DNA of 64,000 nt from an uncultured Oscillospiraceae bacterium. GTDB lineage: Bacteria; Bacillota; Clostridia; Oscillospirales; Oscillospiraceae. The stretch is taken from positions 16,884 to 80,883 of the forward strand of contig CANQQB010000003.1 of NCBI GenBank assembly GCA_947625845.1, given 5' to 3'. Position numbers and translations under genes: made by a program. Positions 8,561-16,310 of this stretch are shown here, piece after piece; the stretch's first letter is position 1; every line of letters starts with the position of its first letter. The notes below the pieces were generated by a model. It did not search any database. It saw only the letters and a program-made list of their open reading frames with translations, and was not told the DNA's origin.

Positions 8561-9802
8561 TCAGAACGCAAAGTTCCCCTCCACAAACACGGGGACCTCT
8601 CTCCCGTCGTGGGTGGTGCCCACGATGGCCAGGTCCTTGGTCCCCACCATGAAGTCCACGTGGTTGATGGACTGGTTGAGGCCGGCGGCCTTCTGCTGCT
8701 CCTCCGTCATGTCCGCACCGCCTTTGATGCAGGTGGGGTAGGACGAGCCGAAGGCCAGGTGGCAGGAGGCGTTTTCGTCGAACAGCGTCTCATAGAACAA
8801 AACGCCCTTGTTCCGGATGGGACTGTCGTATGGCACCAGGGCGACCTCGCCCAGATAATGGGACCCCTCGTCCAGGTCGATGGAGTGGCGCAGGATGTCC
8901 TCCCCCTCCGCCGCGTGCACGTCCACGATGCGGCCGTCCTGGAAGTCCAGGGTAAAATCCTTCACCAGATTCCCGTCCAGCGCCAGAGGCAGCGCCGCGT
9001 ACACCCGGCCGTTCACCCCGTCCCACTTAGGAGCGGTGAAAATTTCCTCCGTGGGCATGTTGGCCACGAACTCGACGCCTTCAGCGCTTTTTTCGCTGCC
9101 CCCCTGCCAGACGTGATGCTCCGGCAGCTGGACGGTCAGGTCCGTGCCCAAAGAGTTTACATAATGCAGGCTCCTGAAATCATAGCCGTTCAGCGTCTCG
9201 CACCGGCGGGCAACAGTGGCGATATGCTCCCGCCAGCGCTGGACGGCCCGGCCGTCCCCGGTAACGCGGCACACGTCGAATATGGCGTCCCACAGCGCGT
9301 CCATGGCCTCCGGTTCAGGCTTGTCCGGGAAGACCTTTTTCGCCCAGGCGGGCGTGGGGTGCGCGCCGATGGACCACTGGAAGCGGCTGGCGGTCATGGC
9401 CTCATAGTACGCCTTATTGCCCTCGCCGGCCACCCGCTGCCAGGTCTGCATGCGCTTGGGGTCCACGCCCCTGAAAAGCTCCGGGTCGGAGCCGACGATG
9501 GCCAGGTTGGGGGCTTTTTTCTCCAGCAGCCAGGCCCACTTCTCCTTCATATAGGCGGGGTATTCGGCGAAAACCGCCTCGTCCGCCCGCAGATACTTGG
9601 CCCGGTCGACAAAGTCGTCGTGCCAGTCCGCCAGCACGTCCCGCGCCCCACAGTCGTAGCACGCCGCCGCGCACAGCCGGGCCAGGGGCGCGCAATCCAG
9701 CGGCGCGTTGATCCGGGCCGTCTGCCCCGGTTGCACGTTCATGCCCACCTCCACCAGCAGGCGAGCGTATTCGTTCAGTTTCGCGTCAAAATTCTCGACC
9801 AT
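8561..9802 (-). CDS. M29-family metallo-aminopeptidase
   Basis: Members of this family (AmpS, PepS, aminopeptidase T) are cytosolic two-metal enzymes that remove N-terminal residues from peptides. The 413-residue length is usual. Family segments include NMPTEEIFTAP (a metal-ligand Glu), DEGSHYLGEVALVP, ETLFDENASCHLAFG and NHVDFMVG, which together hold the conserved His/Glu/Asp ligands. It starts 4 bases after thiI and lies in the yifB-thiI-aminopeptidase run on the minus strand. No anomalies. Confidence 0.93.
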   Translation of the reverse strand: MVENFDAKLNEYARLLVEVGMNVQPGQTARINAPLDCAPLARLCAAACYDCGARDVLADWHDDFVDRAKYLRADEAVFAEYPAYMKEKWAWLLEKKAPNLAIVGSDPELFRGVDPKRMQTWQRVAGEGNKAYYEAMTASRFQWSIGAHPTPAWAKKVFPDKPEPEAMDALWDAIFDVCRVTGDGRAVQRWREHIATVARRCETLNGYDFRSLHYVNSLGTDLTVQLPEHHVWQGGSEKSAEGVEFVANMPTEEIFTAPKWDGVNGRVYAALPLALDGNLVKDFTLDFQDGRIVDVHAAEGEDILRHSIDLDEGSHYLGEVALVPYDSPIRNKGVLFYETLFDENASCHLAFGSSYPTCIKGGADMTEEQQKAAGLNQSINHVDFMVGTKDLAIVGTTHDGREVPVFVEGNFAF

Positions 9803-9806
9803 CTTC

Positions 9807-10979
9807 TCAATATCCTATCTTCACAAATTCGACGCCCGCCAGGGCCTCGGCGATGAGCGGCTCCACGTCCAGGTTTTTCTCCGCCTCCCGGACCTTTGCG
9901 AGCTTGGGGTGGGTGCAGGGGTGCCGGGGGGTGAACACGGTGCAGCAGTCCTCATAGGGCAGGATAGACGTGTCGAAGGTGCCGATATGCCGGGCGACGG
10001 CAATGACCTCCTTCTTGTCCATGCCCACCAGCGGCCGCAGCACGGGCACGTCGGCGCAGTCCTCCGTGGCGGCCATAGCCTCCATGGTCTGGCTGGCCAC
10101 CTGCCCCAGGCTCTCCCCGGTGACGATGGCCCCGCAGTGGTTGTCGGCCGCGATGGCCGAGGCCAGACGCATCATCATGCGGCGCATGATCAGCGTGCCG
10201 TAATCCTCCGGGCACCTGTCCCGTATCTCCTCCTGAATGTGGGTGAATGGCACCACCTGCACGGTCATGCGCCCGCACCAGGGCACCAGCAGCCGCGCCA
10301 GATCCAGCACCTTCTGCTTGGCCAGCTCCGAGGTATAGGGGAAGGAGAAAAAGTGCACCGGCAGTATGCGCACGCCCCGCTTGGCCATCATCCAGGTGGA
10401 CACGGGGCTGTCGATGCCGCCGGAGAGAAGGCTCACCGCGGACCCGGACGTGCCCACGGGCAGGCCGCCGGCCCCCGGCACGGGGGTGCCGTGGATGTAC
10501 GCAGCCCGGTCCCGGACCTCCAGGTGCACGGTGAGCTCCGGATGGTGCATGTCCGCGACCAAATCGGGAAACGCGTCGTCCAGCTCCCCGCCCACGTACT
10601 GGCTCAGCTGCACGCTGGTCATGGGAAACGCCTTGTCCCCCCGACGGGACTCCACCTTGAAGGTCCTGGCGGCGGCGAGCTCGTCGTGCAGGTACTCCGC
10701 CGCACGCCTGGCGATAGCCGCCGGGTCCTTCTCACAGGCGGCGGCGCGGGTCACGGTCATGACGCCGAACACCTGGCCCAGCGCCTGAAAGGCCCCGTCC
10801 ACGTCGCAGTCGGGGCTTTGGGGTTCCACGTATATGACGGACTGGTTGGCCGTCACGGTAAAGGGACCGAAGCGCTTCAATCTCCGGCGGATGTTGCTGG
10901 TCAGCTTTTGTTCAAAGGAGCGCTTGTTCAGGCCCTTCAGGACCACCTCGCCCTCCTTCAGTAAAATCATATCGGTCAT
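9807..10979 (-). CDS. thiI: tRNA 4-thiouridine sulfurtransferase ThiI
   Basis: ThiI adenylates U8 of tRNA and transfers sulfur to make s4U; it can also feed thiamine synthesis. The 390 residues contain an N-terminal ferredoxin-like/THUMP region (about 1-165), the PP-loop SGGIDSPV near 180 and the conserved EDCCTVFTPRHP near 345. The C-terminal rhodanese domain of the E. coli enzyme is absent, as in most Firmicutes. It lies between yifB and the aminopeptidase with tight spacing. No partner cysteine desulfurase gene is seen nearby. Confidence 0.95.
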   Translation of the reverse strand: MTDMILLKEGEVVLKGLNKRSFEQKLTSNIRRRLKRFGPFTVTANQSVIYVEPQSPDCDVDGAFQALGQVFGVMTVTRAAACEKDPAAIARRAAEYLHDELAAARTFKVESRRGDKAFPMTSVQLSQYVGGELDDAFPDLVADMHHPELTVHLEVRDRAAYIHGTPVPGAGGLPVGTSGSAVSLLSGGIDSPVSTWMMAKRGVRILPVHFFSFPYTSELAKQKVLDLARLLVPWCGRMTVQVVPFTHIQEEIRDRCPEDYGTLIMRRMMMRLASAIAADNHCGAIVTGESLGQVASQTMEAMAATEDCADVPVLRPLVGMDKKEVIAVARHIGTFDTSILPYEDCCTVFTPRHPCTHPKLAKVREAEKNLDVEPLIAEALAGVEFVKIGY

Positions 10980-10991
10980 ATTATCTCCCGG

Positions 10992-12503
10992 TCACTTTGC
11001 AATTTGCAATGTCCTGTACTGTATGGCCTCGGCCAGGTGCGCCGGGCCGATGTTTTCCTCCCCGGCCAGGTCGGCGATGGTCCGGGCCACCCGCAATATA
11101 CGGTCGTAGCTGCGGGCGGTGAGGCCCATGACCTCGTAAGCGCCCTTCATCAGGGCCGAGCCCTGCTCATCCAGAGCGCAGTATTTCTCCATAGCGGCCG
11201 GGTCCATCCTGGCGTTTTCCAAGATGGACGTGCCCTGGAAACGCGCTCGCTGCACGGCCCGCGCCCTGTCCACCCGCGCTTTGATGGCGGCGGAGGGCTC
11301 GCCGCCGGGCTTGGCCTCCAGGTCCTCGTATTCCAAAGACGGGACCTCCACCATGATGTCGATACGGTCCAGCAGCGGGCCGGATACCTTGCCCTGGTAC
11401 TCCCGGACGGACCGGTCCGAGCACCGGCAGCGGCCGGAGGGGTGGCCGTACCAGCCGCAGCGGCATGGGTTCATGGCGCACACCAGCATGAACCGGCTGG
11501 GATAGGTGGCCGTGCCGGTGGCGCGGGAGATGGTGATCTCCCCTTCCTCCAACGGCTGGCGGAGCAGGTCGATCACGTCCCGGTGAAATTCCGGCAGCTC
11601 GTCCAGAAACAGCACCCCATTGTGGGCCAGGCTCATCTCCCCCGGCCGCAGGTCCGCTCCGCCGGACAGGGCCTGGCGGGAGGCGGTCTGGTTGGGGGCA
11701 CGGAACGGCCGCCGGGCCACAATGGGGCTGTCCGCCGTGGTCAGGCCCGCCACGGACCATATGGCCGTGGATAAAAGCGCCTCGTCCCGGCTCATGTCCG
11801 GCAATATGCCGGGCAGGCGCTTGGCCAGCATGGATTTGCCCGCTCCCGGCGGACCCACCATGAGCACATTGTGACCTCCCGCGGCGGCCACCTCCAGAGC
11901 GCGCTTCACGTTCTCCTGGCCCTTGACCTCCGCGAAGTCCGGCACGGACACGGCCCCCGGGTCGATGACGCCGGCAGCAGCGGGGGCAATGTCCCGCTCC
12001 CCGGCCAGAAGGCCGGTAAGCTGGCGCACGTCGCGCACGGGATAGACCTGTACGCCTTGGGCAAAGGCCGCCTCGGCGGCGTTGTCCACGGGCACGAACA
12101 GGCGCTTTGCCCCGGCCTTCTCCGCCGCCAGGGCCATGGGCAGGGCCCCGGAAACAGGCCGGAGCTGTCCCGTCAGGGACAGCTCGCCAAAAAACATATC
12201 CGTCTCCCGAGGCGGCTTGATCTGCCCGGAGGCGGTGAGGATACCAAGCAGAATGGGCAGGTCGTAGACCGTGCCGGCCTTTTTCGTGTCCGCCGGGGCC
12301 AGGTTGACCGTCATGCGGCTGACGGGATAGTCCCAGCCGTTGTACTTGATGACGGCCCGGACACGCTCGGCGGCCTCCTTCACGGCGGCGTCGGGCAGGC
12401 CCACCATGTCCAGCCGGGGCAGTCCGGAGGAAATGGAAACCTCCAGCTCCACCTCGTAGCCCCCTATGCCTTTGATGCCAAGGGAACGGATACGCGCGTA
12501 CAC
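10992..12503 (-). CDS. comM: YifB/ComM-family AAA+ ATPase
   Basis: ComM-type Mg-chelatase-like AAA+ helicases promote branch migration during uptake-related recombination. The 503 residues have an N-terminal ChlI-like domain (1-165, MYARIRSLGIKGIGGYEVELEV), an AAA+ core with Walker A GPPGAGKSMLAKRLPG and Walker B VLFLDELPEF, a cysteine cluster MNPCRCGWYGHPSGRCRC and a C-terminal Mg-chelatase domain. The start is GTG with AGGAGG upstream. It is probably first in the run with thiI and the aminopeptidase. A competence role is not proven here, although cinA is nearby. Confidence 0.93.
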   Translation of the reverse strand: MYARIRSLGIKGIGGYEVELEVSISSGLPRLDMVGLPDAAVKEAAERVRAVIKYNGWDYPVSRMTVNLAPADTKKAGTVYDLPILLGILTASGQIKPPRETDMFFGELSLTGQLRPVSGALPMALAAEKAGAKRLFVPVDNAAEAAFAQGVQVYPVRDVRQLTGLLAGERDIAPAAAGVIDPGAVSVPDFAEVKGQENVKRALEVAAAGGHNVLMVGPPGAGKSMLAKRLPGILPDMSRDEALLSTAIWSVAGLTTADSPIVARRPFRAPNQTASRQALSGGADLRPGEMSLAHNGVLFLDELPEFHRDVIDLLRQPLEEGEITISRATGTATYPSRFMLVCAMNPCRCGWYGHPSGRCRCSDRSVREYQGKVSGPLLDRIDIMVEVPSLEYEDLEAKPGGEPSAAIKARVDRARAVQRARFQGTSILENARMDPAAMEKYCALDEQGSALMKGAYEVMGLTARSYDRILRVARTIADLAGEENIGPAHLAEAIQYRTLQIAK

Positions 12504-12539
12504 GGGCAGGACCTCCTGTTCGTTTCTTATGGTAACAAT

Positions 12540-12681
12540 CTCTCCCTCCGTCGCGGCTTGCGCCGCGCCACCTCCCTCGTCAGAGGGAGGCGGGGACTAT
12601 GCCCCCGAATCGGCCCCGGCAGGGGCCGGCCCCCTCTGACGAGGGGGCTGTCAGCGCCCCTGGCGCTGACTGGGGGAGAGA
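12540..12681. repeat. GC-rich palindromic intergenic repeat, copy D
   Basis: CTCTCCCTCCGTCGCGGC to GCGCTGACTGGGGGAGAG, oriented like copies B and C. It fills the gap between aspS and yifB, both on the minus strand. Confidence 0.85.
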
Positions 12682-12716
12682 AAGATTTAAACATCTCTCC
12701 CTGCGGCGCGGGGTTT

Positions 12717-14495
12717 TTATTCCTCCACGCCCACAACCGCGATATGCAGTTCGTCCAGCTGCTTCTGCTCCACCGTGCCGGGGGCGTCCATCATCAGGTC
12801 CTGAGCGTTCTTGTTCATGGGGAAGGGGATGATCTCCCGGATGGAGGGCTCGCCGGCCAGGAGCATCACCATCCTGTCCACGCCGGGGGCAATGCCCGCG
12901 TGAGGCGGCGCGCCGTAGCAGAAGGCGTTGTACATGGCGGGGAACTTGGCCTTCACGTCCGCCTCCCCCAGACCCACCATCTCAAAAGCCTTGACCATGA
13001 TGTCCGGGTCATGGTTCCGGACCGCGCCGGAGGAAAGCTCCACGCCGTTGCACACCAGGTCGTATTGATAGGCGTAGATGTCCAGGGGGTCCACCTCACC
13101 CTTTTCCGCCTTTTCCAGTATCTCCAGGCCGCCGTTGGGCATGGAGAACGGGTTGTGGCAGAACTCCAGCTGGCCGGATTCCTCCCCGATCTCGAACATG
13201 GGGAAGTCCACGATCCAGCAGAACTCGTACCGCTTCTCGTCCATGTGGCCGGGCACCGCCGCGCCCAGCATCTTCACCGCCACGCCGGCGGTCTTCCGCG
13301 CCGCGTCCTTCGTCCCGGCGGCGATAATGCCCAGACTGCCGGGGACCAGACCCAGGGCCTTGAGGTCTTCTTCATGCCCGGTGAGGAACTTGGCCACGCC
13401 GCCCACCAGCGCGCCGGATTCGTCCATGCGGACCCAGTAGGGCTTCTGGCCGGACTGGACGGCGATATCGTCGCACAGCTTGTCGATCTGCTTGCGGGTG
13501 AGCGCGGCGCCGGTGCAGGGCACGATCTTCACCACCGCCGCCTGCTCGAAGGGCTGGAAGCCCTCGGCGGCCTTGGCAATATCGGTCATGTCCTTCACGG
13601 TCAGGTCTATCCGCAGGTCCGGCTTGTCGGTGCCATAAATCTCCATGGCGTCGTTAAAGCTGATGCGCCGGAAGGGGGGCTTGGACGCCACGTTATACAC
13701 GCCGTATTTGGCGAAGATGGGGGGCAGCACGTCCTCGATGACGGCGAACACGTCCTCCTGGGTGGCGAAGGCCATCTCCATGTCCAGCTGGTAAAACTCA
13801 CCGGGGGACCGGTCGCCGCGAGCGTCCTCGTCCCGGAAGCAGGGGGCGATCTGGAAGTACCTGTCGAAGCCGGAGGTCATGAGAAGCTGCTTGAACTGCT
13901 GAGGTGCCTGGGGCAGAGCGTAGAACTTGCCCGGATGCTTGCGGGCGGGGACCAGATAGTCCCGCGCCCCCTCGGGACTGGAGGCCGTCAGGATAGGCGT
14001 GGTGATCTCCAGAAAATCGTGGGCCATCATGCCCGCGCGCAGCGCCGCGACCACGTTGCAGCGAAGGACGATGTTCTTCTTCACCGCCGGGTTGCGCAGG
14101 TCCAGGTAGCGGTATTTGAGCCGCAGGCTCTCGTCCGCGTCGCGGCTTCTATTGATCTCAAAGGGCAGCTCGTTATAGTGGCAGCGGCCCAGGACCTCCA
14201 CCGCCTCCGGGACGATCTCGATGTCCCCGGTGGGCAGCTTGGGGTTTTTGCTGTCCCGCTCCCGGACCGTGCCGGCGACGGAGACGGTGCTCTCCTTGGC
14301 GATGGCCCGGAAGGCCTTCACCATATCCTCCGTCTCGGCCACCGCCTGGGTAGTGCCGTAAAAGTCCCGTATCACGGCAAAGGCCAGCGCGGAGGATACG
14401 ACGCGGACATTTTCCAGCCAGCCCACGATCGTGACCTTTTCCCCGGCGTTTTCAAGCCGCAGTTCATTGCAGGTATGGGTGCGCATCTGTGTCAT
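12717..14495 (-). CDS. aspS: Aspartyl-tRNA synthetase
   Basis: A class IIb synthetase charging tRNA-Asp (and tRNA-Asn if it is non-discriminating). The 592 residues fit the bacterial form, with an N-terminal OB-fold anticodon domain (1-105), a catalytic core with motif 2 around FRDEDARGDRSPGEFYQLD, a bacterial GAD insertion (about 290-420) and motif 3 GAPPHAGIAPGVDRMVMLL. It starts 3 bases after hisS, the conserved hisS-aspS pair of Firmicutes. Whether it also charges tRNA-Asn cannot be decided here. Confidence 0.97.
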   Translation of the reverse strand: MTQMRTHTCNELRLENAGEKVTIVGWLENVRVVSSALAFAVIRDFYGTTQAVAETEDMVKAFRAIAKESTVSVAGTVRERDSKNPKLPTGDIEIVPEAVEVLGRCHYNELPFEINRSRDADESLRLKYRYLDLRNPAVKKNIVLRCNVVAALRAGMMAHDFLEITTPILTASSPEGARDYLVPARKHPGKFYALPQAPQQFKQLLMTSGFDRYFQIAPCFRDEDARGDRSPGEFYQLDMEMAFATQEDVFAVIEDVLPPIFAKYGVYNVASKPPFRRISFNDAMEIYGTDKPDLRIDLTVKDMTDIAKAAEGFQPFEQAAVVKIVPCTGAALTRKQIDKLCDDIAVQSGQKPYWVRMDESGALVGGVAKFLTGHEEDLKALGLVPGSLGIIAAGTKDAARKTAGVAVKMLGAAVPGHMDEKRYEFCWIVDFPMFEIGEESGQLEFCHNPFSMPNGGLEILEKAEKGEVDPLDIYAYQYDLVCNGVELSSGAVRNHDPDIMVKAFEMVGLGEADVKAKFPAMYNAFCYGAPPHAGIAPGVDRMVMLLAGEPSIREIIPFPMNKNAQDLMMDAPGTVEQKQLDELHIAVVGVEE

Positions 14496-14498
14496 TTC

Positions 14499-15833
14499 TT
14501 ATCTCTCCTTCACCGGCGTCACCGGCGTATGCAAACTCTCTTTTATAATTTCAGCGGCCTGTTCCACGGCCACGGTCACCTGGGTCCCGGCCCGCAGGTC
14601 CTTGAGCCCCACGGTGCCGTTTTTGGCCTCGTCCTCCCCCACCACGGCGGCGTAAGGGATACGCAGCTTGTCCGCGTAGGCGAACTTGGCCTTGGCCTTT
14701 TTCCTCTCCGTATACACCTGGGTGCGCACCCCGGCAGCGCGCAGCGCGGCGGCGCAGCGGACGGCGTAGTCCAGCTCCTCCCCCAGGGGTATCACCAGCG
14801 CGTCGCAGGGGGCGGTGGGCAGCTCGTCGTTCAAAAGTCCCTGCTCCTGCAAAATATAGAAAAGCCGCGTCACGCCGATGCTCAGCCCCACGCCGGGCAG
14901 CTTCCTGTCCGTATAGTACCCGGCCAGGTCGTCATACCGCCCGCCGGAGCACACGGACCCCACCTCGGGATGATCCAGAAGCTGCGTCTCGTACACCGTG
15001 CCGGTATAGTAGTCCAGCCCCCGCGCGATGGTCAGGTCCACCCGCCACTTGTCGTCCGGTACCCCCAGGCCCGGCAGCAGCGCCGTCACGGCCTTCAGCT
15101 CGGCCAGCCCCTCGTCCAGCACCGGGTCCTTCCCGGCCAGCGCTTCCAGCGTCCCCATGGGGTCGGACGCGGACAGGATGGACAGCAGCTCCGCCGCCTT
15201 GTCCGGCGTCATGCCAAGCTCCGTCAAAATACCGGCCACCTTTTCCGGACCGATCTTCTCCAGCTTGTCCACCGCGCCCATGACGGCCGCCGGATCGGCC
15301 ACGTCCAGAAGCTTGAACAGGCCGTTTAAGACCTTGCGGTTGTTGATGCGGATGCAAAACCGCTCCAGCCCCAGCCGGCGCAGAGCGTCGCATATGACGG
15401 CGGGCATTTCCGCGTCGCTGGCGATGTCCAGCGTCCCGTCGCCGATCACGTCGATGTCGGCCTGGTAAAACTCCCGGAACCGGCCCCGCTGGGCCCGCTC
15501 CCCCCGGTATACCTTGGCGATCTGGTACCGGCGGAAGGGGAAGGCCAGCCGGCCGGCGTTCATGGCCACGTACTTGGCCAGGGGCACCGTCAAATCGAAG
15601 CGAAGAGCCAGGTCGCTGTCGCCCTTGGCGAAGCGGTAGATCTGTTTTTCCGTCTCGCCGCCGCCCTTGGCCAGCAAGACCTCCGCCGATTCGATGGCGG
15701 GGGTGTCGATGGCGGTGAAGCCGTACAGCTCATAGGTCCGGCGCAGCAGGCGCAGCACCGCGTCCATCTGAGCCTGCTTATCGGGCAGCAGCTCCATAAA
15801 CCCGGACAGGGTCCGGGGCTTGATCCGTTGCAT
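14499..15833 (-). CDS. hisS: Histidyl-tRNA synthetase
   Basis: A class IIa synthetase charging tRNA-His. The 444 residues include motif 2 in YRGERAQRGRFREFYQ, the histidine-specific RGLDYYTGTVYE and the C-terminal HGTP anticodon domain (about 330-444). MQRIKPRTLSGFMELLP fits the family N-terminus. It sits between the MgsA-like gene (9-base gap) and aspS (3-base gap), probably all in one transcript. Confidence 0.97.
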   Translation of the reverse strand: MQRIKPRTLSGFMELLPDKQAQMDAVLRLLRRTYELYGFTAIDTPAIESAEVLLAKGGGETEKQIYRFAKGDSDLALRFDLTVPLAKYVAMNAGRLAFPFRRYQIAKVYRGERAQRGRFREFYQADIDVIGDGTLDIASDAEMPAVICDALRRLGLERFCIRINNRKVLNGLFKLLDVADPAAVMGAVDKLEKIGPEKVAGILTELGMTPDKAAELLSILSASDPMGTLEALAGKDPVLDEGLAELKAVTALLPGLGVPDDKWRVDLTIARGLDYYTGTVYETQLLDHPEVGSVCSGGRYDDLAGYYTDRKLPGVGLSIGVTRLFYILQEQGLLNDELPTAPCDALVIPLGEELDYAVRCAAALRAAGVRTQVYTERKKAKAKFAYADKLRIPYAAVVGEDEAKNGTVGLKDLRAGTQVTVAVEQAAEIIKESLHTPVTPVKER

Positions 15834-15842
15834 AGACGCTCC

Positions 15843-16253
15843 TTATTTCTTCTTGTTTTTGGGGTTTACGATATCGCGCCAGGCGAAGTCGCCCCGGCGC
15901 AGACCCTGCACCAGTACCTCCGCCGTGGCGATATTGGAGGCGAAGGGGATATTGTGGTTGGCGCAGAGAAGGCTTATCTCGTTGACCGGTCCGAACAGCT
16001 CCGGGTGATAGGGGTCGGCGAAGAACAGGACCAGGTCGATCTCGTTATAGGCGATGCGCGCGCCGATCTGCTGCACGCCGCCCTGGGCCGAGCCCATGTA
16101 AAGCTCGATGGGCAGGCCGGTGGCCTCGCTGACCAGCTTGCCGGTGGCGTTGGTGGCAATGATGTTGTGCTCCGCCAGGATGCTGCAATAGGCGATGCAG
16201 AACTGGACCATGAGCTCTTTCTTCCCGTCGTGTGCCATCAATGCGATATTCAT
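15843..16253 (-). CDS. MgsA-like protein, probably not an active methylglyoxal synthase
   Basis: Methylglyoxal synthase converts dihydroxyacetone phosphate to methylglyoxal. This 136-residue protein is full length and keeps the start NIALMAHDGKKELM (H8, D9) and the SNIATAEVL segment. However, the catalytic Asp of the GGDQQ motif (E. coli D71) is V60 (GGVQQIGA). The positions matching E. coli H98 and D101 are F87 and V90, by alignment from the shared Asp of FFADP. The fold is clear but the usual catalysis is doubtful. It lies between PBP2 and hisS in a long minus-strand run. It may be a regulatory or ligand-binding relic of MgsA. Confidence 0.75.
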   Translation of the reverse strand: MNIALMAHDGKKELMVQFCIAYCSILAEHNIIATNATGKLVSEATGLPIELYMGSAQGGVQQIGARIAYNEIDLVLFFADPYHPELFGPVNEISLLCANHNIPFASNIATAEVLVQGLRRGDFAWRDIVNPKNKKK

Positions 16254-16310
16254 GAACGTACCTCCTTGTCGGTTTGACGTGTTGTTTTATTCTTAAATAT
16301 GCCGCGCGCC

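Noticed and set aside
11871..15329. 1152-codon open frame on the plus strand
   Set aside because: It is antisense to yifB, aspS and hisS, runs through an intergenic repeat, and has the composition of a GC-rich shadow frame.
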